A DNA stretch of 64,000 bases from Psychrobacter sp. 4Bb (GTDB lineage: Bacteria > Pseudomonadota > Gammaproteobacteria > Pseudomonadales > Moraxellaceae), in assembly GCF_002836735.1 (NCBI RefSeq), contig NZ_PJAS01000061.1, forward strand, positions 62,001-126,000, given 5' to 3'. The notes under the pieces were generated by a model, which saw only the letters and a list, made by a program, of their open reading frames with translations, had not been told where the DNA came from and ran no database searches. Each line of letters opens with the position of its first letter. The stretch's first letter is position 1. Made by a program: the position numbers and the translations under genes. Positions 45,560-55,509 of this stretch are shown in pieces.

Positions 45560-47581
45560 ATGAGCGACCATTCCCAATCCCCAGTTTCTACCCAAACGAC
45601 AGACACGCCAAACTTCGCTGATGTTTATCATGAGTCTATTACGGATCGAGAGCAGTTTTGGGCTGAGCAGGCGAAGCGTATCTATTGGCATAAAGAGCCT
45701 GAGCAAATTCTAGATGACAGTAATCTGCCTTTTGCCAAATGGTTTGTCGGCGGTGAGACCAATCTTTGTTATAACTGTGTCGATCGTCATCTGGTAGACC
45801 GTGCAGAGCAAGATGCTTTTGTGTGGGTGTCATCAGAGATTAATCAAGAATTGATAGAAACCTTTCCAGCGGTCGTTGATTCGTTTAAAGATTTGGGCAA
45901 TAACGTCGAGTTTTATACAGACTATACCAAGCGTCGTCTAACTTATAATGACTTGTATAAAGAAGTTAATTATTTTGCCGATGTGCTACAGCGTCACGGT
46001 ATTGGCAAGGGTGACCGTGTCATTATCTATATGCCGATGATATTGGAAGCGGCTTATGCCATGCTGGCTTGTGCGCGTATTGGTGCCGTGCATTCAGTCG
46101 TGTTTGGTGGGTTTGCCGCCCATAACTTGGCTATTCGTATGGATGATGCCGAAGCCAAAATGGTCATTACGGTAGATGCAGGGCTACGCGGCGGTAAGGT
46201 CGTCAATTATAAAAACCTAGTCAATCAAGGCGTCGAACAAGCGACTATCAAGCCAGAGCATGTACTGGTGGTCAATCGCGGTATATTGCCATTTGAAACC
46301 AAAGCGATCGATGTTGATTATGCGACCGAGCGTCGTCATAGCTGTGAGGCCAATGCAGTCGTAGAGCCAGTTTGGCTTGAGTCAAATACCCCGTCCTATT
46401 TGCTTTATACTTCTGGCACTACTGGCACACCAAAAGGGGTGCAGCGCGATACAGGTGGTCATGCCGTCGCGCTGACGACGTCGATAGATTATGTCTATGA
46501 CGGCAAGGCGGGCGAGACGTTCTGGGCGATATCTGATATTGGTTGGGCTGTAGGGCACTCTTATACGATCTATGCGCCGTTACTGGCGGGTATGACCAGT
46601 ATCATGTATGAGGGCTTGCCGCATATGCCAAACCCTGGTATTTGGTGGCGTATTGTTGAAGCTAACAAAGTTAATATTTTATTCACAGCGCCCACAGGCG
46701 TGCGTATGCTCAAAAAACAAGATGAAAGCTGGATGACGCGTTACGATGTCTCCAGTGTGAAGTCATTCTTTTTGGCAGGTGAACCACTTGATGAATCGAC
46801 GGCTAGTTGGTTGACTCAGCACCTAGGCGTACCGATTTTAGATCACTATTGGCAGACAGAGTCTGGTTGGCCAATCTTGAGCCATACGCCAAAGTTCAAT
46901 CATAAGCCGCACAAGCAAGGGTCACCTGGTTACCCGATGTACGGTTATGAGGCGCATGTCATCAATGAGGAAACGGGCGATCCTTGTCAGGCTGGCGAAA
47001 AAGGATTACTTGCAATTAAAGCACCACTACCGCCTGGTTGTCTCACCACGGTATGGCGTAATGACGAGCGCTTTATTAGCAGCTACTTTGGTCTGTTTGA
47101 TGGTCAGCAGTACTCAACCTCGGACTATGCAGTGACAGATGAAGAGGGTTATTTTTATATCTTAGGGCGTACCGATGACGTGATAAACGTCGCAGGACAT
47201 CGTATAGGCACACAAGAGATTGAAGAGGCAATCAGTACGCATCCAGAGATGGCAGAGTGTGCCGTGGTGGGTATTCAAGACGAGCTAAAAGGTGAGCTAC
47301 CTATTGCGTTCTGCGTCCTAAAAGATCAAACGCAAATTGAAACCACCGAAAACCGTTTCCGTATCGAGCAACAAGTGATAGGCGCTGTCGTCAAATCTTT
47401 GGGCGGCATTGCCCGACCAGCTGCTATCTACTTCCCACAGGCACTGCCAAAAACTCGCTCTGGTAAAATCTTACGTCGCTCAATTCGTGCTCTAGCGGAA
47501 AACCAACCGACAGGAGATATGTCAACGCTTGATAACCCAACTGCTATTGATGCGATCAAGCAGGCGATGAAAGATTATTGA
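45560..47581 (+). CDS. prpE: Propionate-CoA ligase
   Basis: AMP-forming ligase related to acetyl-CoA synthetase. Key blocks are LPFAKWFVGGETNLCYNCVDRH, VIIYMPMILEAAYAMLACARIGAVHSVVFGGFA, YTSGTTGTPKGVQRDTGG, FWAISDIGWAVGHSYTIYAPLLAG, DHYWQTESGWPILS, GRTDDVINVAGHRIGTQEIEEA and the acetylatable lysine in PKTRSGKILRRS. The ESGWP sequence and length (about 673) favour PrpE over Acs. It makes propionyl-CoA, the same product that the downstream valine genes give. A longer reading from 45524 is possible, but AAGGA supports 45560. Confidence 0.93.
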   Translation: MSDHSQSPVSTQTTDTPNFADVYHESITDREQFWAEQAKRIYWHKEPEQILDDSNLPFAKWFVGGETNLCYNCVDRHLVDRAEQDAFVWVSSEINQELIETFPAVVDSFKDLGNNVEFYTDYTKRRLTYNDLYKEVNYFADVLQRHGIGKGDRVIIYMPMILEAAYAMLACARIGAVHSVVFGGFAAHNLAIRMDDAEAKMVITVDAGLRGGKVVNYKNLVNQGVEQATIKPEHVLVVNRGILPFETKAIDVDYATERRHSCEANAVVEPVWLESNTPSYLLYTSGTTGTPKGVQRDTGGHAVALTTSIDYVYDGKAGETFWAISDIGWAVGHSYTIYAPLLAGMTSIMYEGLPHMPNPGIWWRIVEANKVNILFTAPTGVRMLKKQDESWMTRYDVSSVKSFFLAGEPLDESTASWLTQHLGVPILDHYWQTESGWPILSHTPKFNHKPHKQGSPGYPMYGYEAHVINEETGDPCQAGEKGLLAIKAPLPPGCLTTVWRNDERFISSYFGLFDGQQYSTSDYAVTDEEGYFYILGRTDDVINVAGHRIGTQEIEEAISTHPEMAECAVVGIQDELKGELPIAFCVLKDQTQIETTENRFRIEQQVIGAVVKSLGGIARPAAIYFPQALPKTRSGKILRRSIRALAENQPTGDMSTLDNPTAIDAIKQAMKDY

Positions 47582-47649
47582 TTGGTATAAATTAGCCTCA
47601 TACAAAAATAGTGATGTTGTTCATCGCGTATCAAAGTCAGGTTAACTTC

Positions 47650-47679
47650 AAAAAGCTCATGAGCAATCATGGGCTTTTT
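47650..47679 (+). terminator. Terminator of prpE
   Basis: AAAAAGCTCATGA pairs with TCATGGGCTTTTT (one G-T), with a short loop and T tail. The remaining AT-rich 47680-47912 is the upstream region of the valine operon, with no other feature that I recognise. Confidence 0.8.
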
Positions 47680-47912
47680 GTTTCTAATATTTGGATAAAT
47701 CCCCTTTAACAAAACAAACTTAGCGAAAATTTTGATAAAGCGCTTGACCGTAAAATTGATTTATTGTTATAGTCAATAACGATACAAAATAAATCATTTT
47801 AAAATTTGGTTTTCTATAAATATTTTACAAATAACTATTTATAGCGCTTAACTTTTAATGAATACTCAGATACCGTCACACGGTAGTCTCGCAAAAAAGA
47901 TAAGGATATCTT

Positions 47913-49397
47913 ATGCACCACGTTCAGCAGCTCATCAATGGTCAGTTCGTACAATCAAATACCGACGAATGGATTGATATCACCGATCCAGCAACTCAAG
48001 AAGTCATCGCAAAAGTCCCTCAAACCACCAATGATGAGATTAACCAAGCTGTCGCCGCTGCACAGACAGCGTTTGAGACATGGCGCAAAACGCCAATCAC
48101 CACGCGTGCGCGTATCTTTTTAAAGTATCAATCTTTGATTCGTGATCATATGGATGAGCTGGCAGAAATCTTGACCGCAGAGCAAGGCAAAACGATTGCA
48201 GATGCACGCGGTGATGTGTTCCGCGGTCTAGAAGTGGTAGAGCATGCCGCTGGTATTGCCAATCTGCAAATCGGCGACTTCGTAGAAAACGTGGCGTCAG
48301 GTGTCGATACTTATAGTATTTGGCAGCCACTCGGCGTTTGCGCTGGTATCACACCATTTAACTTCCCAGCGATGATTCCACTATGGATGTTCCCAATGGC
48401 GATTGCTACGGGTAATACATTTATCCTAAAACCGTCTGAACAAGATCCGATGGTGACTATGCGTTTGGTTGAGCTAGCGATTGAAGCGGGCGTACCAGAA
48501 GGCGTTCTAAACGTGGTACATGGAGGCAAAGCAACCGTCGATGCTATCTGCGACCATCCAGATATCAAAGCCGTTTCTTTTGTAGGCTCTACTCATGTAG
48601 GCAAACACGTCTATGAGCGTGCTAGCCAATCAGGTAAGCGTGCCCAGTGCATGATGGGTGCCAAAAACCATGGCGTTATCCTGCCAGATGCCAATAAAGA
48701 GCAAACGCTCAATCAGTTAGCAGGCGCAGCATTTGGTGCAGCTGGTCAACGCTGTATGGCGCTGTCAGTCGTCGTACTAGTAGGCGCAGCTGGTGAGTGG
48801 ATTGATGAGATTAAAGCAAAAGCAGAAAGCTTGGTCGTCTCAGCTGGCAAAAATGACAAGGATTTGGGGCCGTTGATTTCGCCTGCTGCGAAGGCCCGTG
48901 TCGAGCATTTGATTGGGACTGGGGTAGAAGAGGGCGCGAGCTTGATACTAGATGGTCGCGGAATTACCGTTGAAGGGTTCGAGAAAGGTAACTTCGTTGG
49001 CCCAACTATCTTTGATAATGTCACAAGTGATATGCAAATTTATCAACAAGAAATCTTTGGTCCAGTACTATGTATTATGCGTGCTAACAGCTTGGACGAA
49101 GCGATTGCACTATTGAATGCCAATCCACATGGCAATGGTACGGCGATATTTACTCAGTCAGGAGCAGCTGCACATAAATTCCAGCAAGACATTCAAGTCG
49201 GTCAAATTGGTATTAACTTGCCCATCCCTGTGCCACTACCTATGTTCTCCTTCTCAGGTTCACGTGGCAGCAAGCTTGGTGACCTAGGACCTTATGGCAA
49301 GCAAGCCGTCCAGTTCTATACTCAGACGAAGACAGTGACGGCACGTTGGTTTGATGATGAAGCAAGCCGCGGTGTTAATACGACGATTTCAATTTAA
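47913..49397 (+). CDS. mmsA: Methylmalonate-semialdehyde dehydrogenase (CoA-acylating)
   Basis: This aldehyde dehydrogenase converts methylmalonate semialdehyde to propionyl-CoA and CO2, using CoA and NAD. It has the MmsA signatures: [16 protein letters not shown] near the start, [62 protein letters not shown] and the catalytic Cys in [35 protein letters not shown] and [12 protein letters not shown] mark the C-terminus. MmsA lacks the general-base Glu of other ALDHs; here ALELGG is replaced by MMGAKNH, as in the family. The length (494) is normal. AAGGAT lies before the ATG; the valine operon starts here. Confidence 0.97.
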   Translation: MHHVQQLINGQFVQSNTDEWIDITDPATQEVIAKVPQTTNDEINQAVAAAQTAFETWRKTPITTRARIFLKYQSLIRDHMDELAEILTAEQGKTIADARGDVFRGLEVVEHAAGIANLQIGDFVENVASGVDTYSIWQPLGVCAGITPFNFPAMIPLWMFPMAIATGNTFILKPSEQDPMVTMRLVELAIEAGVPEGVLNVVHGGKATVDAICDHPDIKAVSFVGSTHVGKHVYERASQSGKRAQCMMGAKNHGVILPDANKEQTLNQLAGAAFGAAGQRCMALSVVVLVGAAGEWIDEIKAKAESLVVSAGKNDKDLGPLISPAAKARVEHLIGTGVEEGASLILDGRGITVEGFEKGNFVGPTIFDNVTSDMQIYQQEIFGPVLCIMRANSLDEAIALLNANPHGNGTAIFTQSGAAAHKFQQDIQVGQIGINLPIPVPLPMFSFSGSRGSKLGDLGPYGKQAVQFYTQTKTVTARWFDDEASRGVNTTISI

Positions 49398-49616
49398 TCG
49401 TCAGCTCATTGTTGTTTCAGTATGACATTTTGTGTTTTCGGTATGACGATAATGCGACTTGCGGTACTATTAAACGCAATTTTATTATCGTTATGCCGCT
49501 ATCATGTCGCGCTAATGTCTTATAAAATCTCTGACCAACATTTTCATTAGTGCTTTTATTAACGTTTATCTGAGATTTAAGCCCTATATTTGATCTATAA
49601 GAACAAGGATGACCCT

Positions 49617-50777
49617 ATGGATTTTTCATTGACCGATGACCAAGTCGCCTTTCGCCAAACCGCCCGTCAGTTTGCGCAAAAAGAGCTAAAGCCAAATGCT
49701 GCTGAATGGGATCGTAACTCGCATTTCCCAATAGATGTGATCAAAAAATCTGGTGAGCTTGGATTTTTGGGGCTGTATGCCAATCCAGAGTATGACGGCT
49801 TGGGCCTACCAAGACTCGACTCAGCGATGGTATTCGAAGAGCTTGCATGGGGCGACACGGCTGTAGCAGCGTATATGAGTATTCATAACATGGCCGCATG
49901 GATGATTGGTGAATATGGCAGCGATACGCTATGCAAAAAATATCTGCCCAATATGGTCAGCGGTGAGTGGTTGGGTAGCTACTGCTTAACAGAACCAAAT
50001 GCAGGCTCGGACGCAGCTTCATTACGTACCAAAGCTGAAAAGCAAGGCGAACATTACGTACTGAATGGCGAAAAAACCTTTATTTCTGGCGCAGGCTCAA
50101 CCGATGTATTGGTGGTGATGGCACGTACTGGTGATGCTGGGCCAAAAGGTGTGTCAGCGTTCGTCGTAGACGCCAATAGTGCTGGTATCGAATATGGCAA
50201 AAACGAGCACAAAATGGGCTGGAAAGCACAGCCAACACGCACGATTAGTTTTAAAGACGTTAAAGTCCCAGTAGAGAACTTAATAGGCGAGGAAGGCCAA
50301 GGTTTTCGTATCGCGATGAAAGGACTAGATGGTGGTCGTATTAATATCGGTATTTGTGCAGTAGGAACGGCACAAGCGGCGTTAGAGACCGCAACCAGTT
50401 ACGTGCAAGAGCGCAGTCAATTTGGTAGTCCGATTGCTAGCTTACAATCGGTACAGTTTAAACTTGCTGATATGTTGACTCAGACCATTGCCGCACGGCA
50501 AATGCTGTATCTAGCAGCTGATAAAGTTGACAATAATGATGGGCAAGCGTCTACCTACTGCGCAATGGCAAAACGTCTGTCTACGGATCTTTGTTTTGAT
50601 GTTGCCAATGAAGCTCTACAATTGCACGGTGGCTATGGTTATCTAAATGAATATCCACTTGAGCGCCATGTACGAGACTTACGTGTGCATCAAATCTTGG
50701 AAGGCACCAATGAGATCATGCGAGTGATTATTTCACGTCAGGTCTTGCAAGATGAAGGGTTAAGCCAGCTACGCTAA
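49617..50777 (+). CDS. Acyl-CoA dehydrogenase, probable isobutyryl-CoA dehydrogenase
   Basis: FAD-dependent dehydrogenase with the fold's landmarks: LTDDQVAFRQTARQFAQKEL, GYCLTEPNAGSDAASLRTKA in the form SYCLTEPNAGSDA, TFISGAG, FKDVKVPVENLIGEEGQGFRIAMKGLDGGR, RSQFGSPIASLQSVQFKLADM and the ending LHGGYGYLNEYPLERHVRDLRVHQILEGTNEIMR with the catalytic Glu. The setting between mmsA and enoyl-CoA hydratase points to isobutyryl-CoA of the valine pathway. A longer reading from 49590 adds a lysine-rich lead without support; ATG 49617 after AAGGATGACC is better. Confidence 0.93.
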   Translation: MDFSLTDDQVAFRQTARQFAQKELKPNAAEWDRNSHFPIDVIKKSGELGFLGLYANPEYDGLGLPRLDSAMVFEELAWGDTAVAAYMSIHNMAAWMIGEYGSDTLCKKYLPNMVSGEWLGSYCLTEPNAGSDAASLRTKAEKQGEHYVLNGEKTFISGAGSTDVLVVMARTGDAGPKGVSAFVVDANSAGIEYGKNEHKMGWKAQPTRTISFKDVKVPVENLIGEEGQGFRIAMKGLDGGRINIGICAVGTAQAALETATSYVQERSQFGSPIASLQSVQFKLADMLTQTIAARQMLYLAADKVDNNDGQASTYCAMAKRLSTDLCFDVANEALQLHGGYGYLNEYPLERHVRDLRVHQILEGTNEIMRVIISRQVLQDEGLSQLR

Positions 50778-50809
50778 TTTATCTCGTTTTACTGAAACAA
50801 GGATGTTTT

Positions 50810-51592
50810 ATGACAGAGTATACAAATCTACAGCTATCAATTGATGGCCATACCGCAACATTGACGTTGAATAACCCACCGGCACATACATGGACGATGG
50901 ACAGTTTGCATGCGCTTAAGCAGCTCATCAACGACCTCAATGCCAACGATGATGTTTACGCATTAATCGTGCATGGTGATGGCGAAAAGTTCTTCTCAGC
51001 AGGTGCGGATTTAAACAACTTCTCAGACGGTGATAAAGGCCGTGCAATAAGTATGGCAATTGCATTTGGTGAGGCGTTTGAAGCATTGTCTGCCTATCGC
51101 GGTGTTAGTATCGCTGTCATCAATGGCTATGCGATGGGCGGCGGACTAGAGTGTGCGCTCGCATGTGATATCCGTATCGCAGAAGCGCACGCACAGATGG
51201 CATTGCCAGAGACGGGCGTGGGATTATTGCCATGTGCTGGCGGCACACAGAACCTACCTATGTTAGTAGGGGAAGGTTGGGCTAAGCGCATGATACTGTG
51301 CGGTGAGCGGGTCGATGCAGAAACAGCGTTGTGTATTGGTCTGGTCGAAGAAGTTGCTGCCAAAGGAGAAGGGTTAAAAGTGGCGCAAGCATTAGCGCAA
51401 AAAGTTGCTAAACAGTCTCCTGTTGCTGTCAGCTATTCTAAATCGCTTATCCAAGCGGCGAGAAATACCCCGCCTGCACAAAATCTTATCCATGAGCGTG
51501 AAACGTTCGTGAAGTTGTTTGATACCAACGATCAGCGCGAAGGGGTGCAAGCCTTTTTAGAAAAGCGTCAACCCAATTGGCAAAACAAATAA
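50810..51592 (+). CDS. Enoyl-CoA hydratase, probable methacrylyl-CoA hydratase
   Basis: Crotonase-fold protein of 260 residues. The CoA-binding oxyanion parts are FFSAGADLNNFSD and INGYAMGGGLECALACDIRIAEAHAQMALPE; the glutamate pair region is TGVGLLPCAGGTQNLPMLVGEGWAKRM. FDTNDQREGVQAFLEKRQPNW is the standard C-terminal end. In this operon it should hydrate methacrylyl-CoA to 3-hydroxyisobutyryl-CoA. It starts 32 bp after the dehydrogenase stop, with CAAGGATG in front. A general crotonase could also serve fatty acid breakdown. Confidence 0.93.
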   Translation: MTEYTNLQLSIDGHTATLTLNNPPAHTWTMDSLHALKQLINDLNANDDVYALIVHGDGEKFFSAGADLNNFSDGDKGRAISMAIAFGEAFEALSAYRGVSIAVINGYAMGGGLECALACDIRIAEAHAQMALPETGVGLLPCAGGTQNLPMLVGEGWAKRMILCGERVDAETALCIGLVEEVAAKGEGLKVAQALAQKVAKQSPVAVSYSKSLIQAARNTPPAQNLIHERETFVKLFDTNDQREGVQAFLEKRQPNWQNK

Positions 51593-51648
51593 GCAGCGAT
51601 CAAAACGCTTGAGCCATTTTTATTATTTAATTTTTGTAGGTCACTTTT

Positions 51649-52914
51649 ATGACAGCAGCGACGAATGATACTAATACCCAAAAGCTGGCAACCAATATAG
51701 AACCAGAAGCGCCTGTACTGTTCAATACTGAACCGACAGATTGCGGGCACTTGATTGGGATCATGACACTTAATACACCCAAATCGCTTAATGCACTCAG
51801 CGTTGATATGTGTCAATTGCTCTCAGCGCAGTTAGAGCAGTGGCAAGCGGACGAGCAAGTGGTTGCGCTTGTATTAAAAGGTGCAGGGGATAAAGCGTTC
51901 TGTGCGGGCGGCGATATTCGTAAGCTCTATGACAGCATGTCTACTGATGCGCCAATACCAAACCCGTATGCTACTGAGTTTTTTAGTTACGAGTACCGTC
52001 TCTATCGTCAAATGCACTTTTATCCGAAACCATTAATACTTTGGGGTGACGGTATCATCATGGGCGGCGGTATGGGGCTGATGGCAGGATGTAGTCATCG
52101 TCTAGTCACTGAGCGTACGCGTTTTGCCATGCCTGAAGTCACAATTGGACTGTTCCCTGATGCATCTGGTAGTTGGTTTTTGCAGCGTATGCCTGCTAAG
52201 ACGGGTTTGTTTTTAGGTCTAACTGGCGCGATGTGCAATGGCAGTGACGCGCTATTGGCCAATCTGGCAGAGTATGCCGTTGCTAGCCATGACTATGATG
52301 CCGTCATACAGCGTCTTAAACAGAGCGACTGGCAGGCAGTCGATAACACGAGCGGTGCAGATAAGTGCCATAGCAATAGTGCACATAGTATTGTCAGCGG
52401 GGCACTTGCTGAGCTGCCAGTAGCCGAACTACCTGATAGTAAGCTTGCAACTTACTGGCAGCCTATTCAGCAACTGATGAATAGCGGTGGTCTGGCTGAT
52501 ATCGATACGTTGCTACAAAGCGATGAAGCACTCATGCAGCTAAACCAAGACTTTGCAGAAGACAGTTGGACTCAGCGAGCAGTTGCAACCTATCGGCATG
52601 GTTGCCCGGTAACGGCTGCATTAACCTATGCGCTGTATCACAAAGTCGCTGACCTATCGATCGAACAAGTACTGTATTTAGAGATTAATGTCGCAGTACA
52701 TTGCGCGGCCAACCCTGATTTCAAAGAAGGTGTGCGGGCATTATTAATTGATAAAGATAGAAATCCTAAATGGTCACGTTCATTAGCAGACTGTCTAAGC
52801 ATAGAAGGCCAAGCGTATATCGATCAGCATTTTGTCAATCCTTATCCAAAAGGTGAGCATCCTTTGAGCGATTGGTTGGGTGATAATGCACTAGCTAGTC
52901 AAAGTGTCCGCTAA
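51649..52914 (+). CDS. 3-Hydroxyisobutyryl-CoA hydrolase
   Basis: Crotonase-fold thioesterase that frees 3-hydroxyisobutyrate from CoA. FCAGGDIRKLYDSM and LILWGDGIIMGGGMGLMAGCSHRLVTERTRFAMPEVTIGLFPDASGSWFLQRMP carry the oxyanion hole and the catalytic Glu/Asp region of the HIBCH group. The late REF-type region FKEGVRALLIDKDRNPKWS is also diagnostic. Residues 1-30 are a variable lead. The stretch around 225-240 (NTSGADKCHSNSAHS) is a small insert. The chain of 421 residues is longer than the human enzyme's mature form. It lies 56 bp after the hydratase, in the same operon. Confidence 0.94.
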   Translation: MTAATNDTNTQKLATNIEPEAPVLFNTEPTDCGHLIGIMTLNTPKSLNALSVDMCQLLSAQLEQWQADEQVVALVLKGAGDKAFCAGGDIRKLYDSMSTDAPIPNPYATEFFSYEYRLYRQMHFYPKPLILWGDGIIMGGGMGLMAGCSHRLVTERTRFAMPEVTIGLFPDASGSWFLQRMPAKTGLFLGLTGAMCNGSDALLANLAEYAVASHDYDAVIQRLKQSDWQAVDNTSGADKCHSNSAHSIVSGALAELPVAELPDSKLATYWQPIQQLMNSGGLADIDTLLQSDEALMQLNQDFAEDSWTQRAVATYRHGCPVTAALTYALYHKVADLSIEQVLYLEINVAVHCAANPDFKEGVRALLIDKDRNPKWSRSLADCLSIEGQAYIDQHFVNPYPKGEHPLSDWLGDNALASQSVR

Positions 52915-53083
52915 CTGCCTAAAAGACATTTATAACGTAAGACAACCAGCGATTTTATAAAGTTCTAAAGAAGGGTGCTAAGGCATAAGATGGCAGCATT
53001 CATTAATAAGCAATACTCGCTAATAAATACTGTTAAATAGTATGTAGCAATAGCTACATCATAAATCATCAAGGAGTGATGAG

Positions 53084-54028
53084 ATGGGTACAAAGGATAT
53101 AAGTACAATGAGTAATGACCCCAGCAAACCAAATATTGCCTTTATCGGGCTGGGTAATATGGGCGCGCCAATGGCGGAGAACTTGTTAAAAGCAGGTTAT
53201 GCACTGTCTGTTTTTGATTTGTCTGAGGTTGCAACCCAGCGCTTAGCACAAGCAGGGGCTAGCATCGCAAAAAGTCCTAAAGATGCTGCGAGTAACGCTC
53301 AAGTTGTGATTAGTATGTTGCCTGCAGGTCAGCATGTACATTCGGTGTACTTGGGTGATAGTGGCTCTGATGGATTGCTCGCAGAGTTACCAAAAGGCAC
53401 GCTTGTGATTGACAGTAGTACGATTGCGGCGGCTGATGCAAGGACAGTAGCAGAGGCGGCAAGTAAGCTTGGGATAGATTTCTTGGATGCACCCGTCTCT
53501 GGTGGTACAGGCGGGGCAGTTGCTGGTAGTTTGACCTTTATCGTCGGCGGCGATGATGCTGCTTTTGCTAAGGCTGAGCCAATACTTGCCGTGATGGGGA
53601 AAAACATCTTTCATGCTGGCGAGCACGGCGCGGGACAAGTGGCTAAAATCTGTAATAACATGCTATTAGGTATCTTGATGGCGGGCACGGCAGAGGCGAT
53701 TAATCTAGGCGTCAAGAACGGCTTAGATCCCAAAGTGCTATCAGATATCATGCTACAAAGCTCAGGGCGTAACTGGACACTAGAAGTTTATAATCCTTAT
53801 CCAAAAGTCATGGAAAATGTGCCTTCTAGTAATGGCTATCAAGGCGGATTTATGAGCAAATTGATGCAAAAAGATTTAAACCTTGCGATGCAAACTGCTC
53901 AAGACATTGAAGTGGAAACACCAATGGGTGCTAAAGCAACAGAATTATATGCCTCACATACTGTAGAGAATGGTGATAAAGACTTTTCTAGTATTATCGG
54001 ACGTCATGATGTCTCATTATTGTCTTAA
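53084..54028 (+). CDS. mmsB: 3-Hydroxyisobutyrate dehydrogenase
   Basis: NAD-dependent beta-hydroxyacid dehydrogenase that yields methylmalonate semialdehyde, the substrate of mmsA. IAFIGLGNMGAPMAENLLKAGYALSVFD is the Rossmann motif. FLDAPVSGGTGGAVAGSLTFIVGG holds the substrate loop, HAGEHGAGQVAKICNNMLLG the catalytic Lys, and NPYPKVMENVPSSNGYQGGFMSKLMQKDLNLA the substrate end. AAGGAGTGATGAG before the ATG supports 53084, although MSNDP at 53108 is closer to the fold start. It is separated from the hydrolase by 169 bp and may have its own promoter. Confidence 0.95.
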   Translation: MGTKDISTMSNDPSKPNIAFIGLGNMGAPMAENLLKAGYALSVFDLSEVATQRLAQAGASIAKSPKDAASNAQVVISMLPAGQHVHSVYLGDSGSDGLLAELPKGTLVIDSSTIAAADARTVAEAASKLGIDFLDAPVSGGTGGAVAGSLTFIVGGDDAAFAKAEPILAVMGKNIFHAGEHGAGQVAKICNNMLLGILMAGTAEAINLGVKNGLDPKVLSDIMLQSSGRNWTLEVYNPYPKVMENVPSSNGYQGGFMSKLMQKDLNLAMQTAQDIEVETPMGAKATELYASHTVENGDKDFSSIIGRHDVSLLS

Positions 54029-54100
54029 ACATACTAATATTAAGAATTTTTGGTATCACTAGTAGGTGGCATTAATTAAGAGAATGCATTTGCTAAAAAG

Positions 54101-54139
54101 AAAAAGGACGACGCTAAAATCATAGCGTAGACCTTTTTT
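54101..54139. terminator. Bidirectional terminator at the end of the valine genes
   Basis: AAAAAGG and ACGCTA on one arm pair with TAGCGT and CCTTTTT on the other, with a 3-by-3 internal loop. It lies between convergent mmsB and the IclR gene. Confidence 0.82.
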
Positions 54140-54157
54140 GATGGCTAATAGATAGTA

Positions 54158-54916
54158 TTAGCTTTGCAGATCGTAGACGAGCGTCTGAACGTCTTGCGCG
54201 GCTTTTTGTAGGCGTGGTACATGAGTCAGCAGATCGTCAAGTGATACCCGTATGGTTGGTGCATGCAGATAGAGAGAAGCCAGATAGCGTGACTTTTTGT
54301 CCAGTATAGGTACAGCCACTGCCACCATCTCAGAGATAAACTCCTCATTATCAATGCCGATACCAGTATCAGCAATGCGATCAAGCTCGGCATTTAATGC
54401 ATCGATATCAGTAATCGTATTCTTAGTGAACTTATCTAGTGGCAACCCTTGTAGGATTTTCATACGGCTAGTTGTAGATAGTTGACTTAGATAGAGCTTG
54501 CCAGTCGCTGTACACCACATAGGTGACTTTGCCCCGACAGGAAGATAAATCTGTAGTGGCAAGGTCGTCTGAGCACGGTTGGTATAGATCATATTCATAT
54601 GATAGGGAATGCCAATACCGCAAGTTTCTTTAAGCTCATCAACCAGTTTTTGCAAAATCATCTGCCGCTCGTTAAAGAACAGTCGTTGTTGCCATAGCTC
54701 AACGCTCAAATTGCGTACGCGCTTACCAGGGATAATACCGCCACCAATATCAACAGTCAAAAAACCATCATCAACCAAGTTTTGAATCAATCTATGAATG
54801 GTCGGTTTAGGGATATCGAGCTCTTGTGAGAGCTCTAGTGGAGAAAGCGGTTTTGAAGCATAGGACACTGCTTCGATGATTTCTAGGACACGGGTAATCG
54901 ACGATACTTTAGGCAT
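54158..54916 (-). CDS. IclR-family transcription regulator
   Basis: The N-terminal winged helix is ITRVLEIIEAVSYASKPLSPLELSQELDIPKPTIHRLIQNLVDDGFL. The ligand-binding GAF-like domain has MWCTATGKLYLSQLS and the late DNEEFISEMVAVAVPILDKK in place of the usual DxEEx-x-G-x-x-C-V-A-x-P-I. The Cys of that motif is missing here. It lies directly beside and convergent to the valine-degradation genes, which makes it their likely regulator; this is inference from position. The ligand might be a pathway intermediate. Confidence 0.9.
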   Translation of the reverse strand: MPKVSSITRVLEIIEAVSYASKPLSPLELSQELDIPKPTIHRLIQNLVDDGFLTVDIGGGIIPGKRVRNLSVELWQQRLFFNERQMILQKLVDELKETCGIGIPYHMNMIYTNRAQTTLPLQIYLPVGAKSPMWCTATGKLYLSQLSTTSRMKILQGLPLDKFTKNTITDIDALNAELDRIADTGIGIDNEEFISEMVAVAVPILDKKSRYLASLYLHAPTIRVSLDDLLTHVPRLQKAAQDVQTLVYDLQS

Positions 54917-55509
54917 ATATATGACTCAGTAGGAGTAATGAAATAAAGCAGACAGCATCACAAAATTTTCATAAATAAGACAAATGGTGACAATACTGAC
55001 GTTCTATAACAAATCTATTATAACAACTAATTTAGCATAATATCCGCTTGAGGCAAGCGTTAGTCGCGTTATATGAGATCATTTATATCATTTTATCTGT
55101 TGGCTTAGATTTGCCTATATACGTAACAATAGATACGTCAACTCACAAGCCACACTATTTGGTAAGGTTAAGCCATATAACTGTCATTGAATCAAAGTAC
55201 GTTCTAGATAATTATGCGGACATGTTTTGCAATACCCTTACATAAACATTAAGCAAGCAAAGTCTCATGTTTACGCTGTTTGGTTACTTTAAGGACGTTA
55301 TGTAACATAAAGGCGAATTTTTGTAGATTGGTGTAGCAATTATTACAGTACCTATGCAATCTTTACATAATGGCAAATAAAAACAGCATCAGTAGGGGTG
55401 ACTTTTTAAGTCAGAATTGTTTTAATCACCTCAACAAAATGATGGTTTAACAAAAGCACAATCATCGTTTTTTATGGGCGGGTTTATTTCACACTTTAGG
55501 AGAATAATT
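54917..55509. other. Long divergent intergenic region before an outer membrane protein gene
   Basis: There are 593 bp between the IclR gene and the outer membrane protein gene, with no convincing gene. A 65-codon open frame at 55048 lacks a ribosome site. The region should carry the promoters of both genes and a long 5' leader for the outer membrane protein mRNA. TTTAGGAGAATAATT in front of ATG 55510 is a strong ribosome site. Confidence 0.5.

Noticed and set aside
55048..55245. A 65-residue forward gene in the region upstream of the outer membrane protein
   Set aside because: It has no ribosome site and no recognisable composition or motif.
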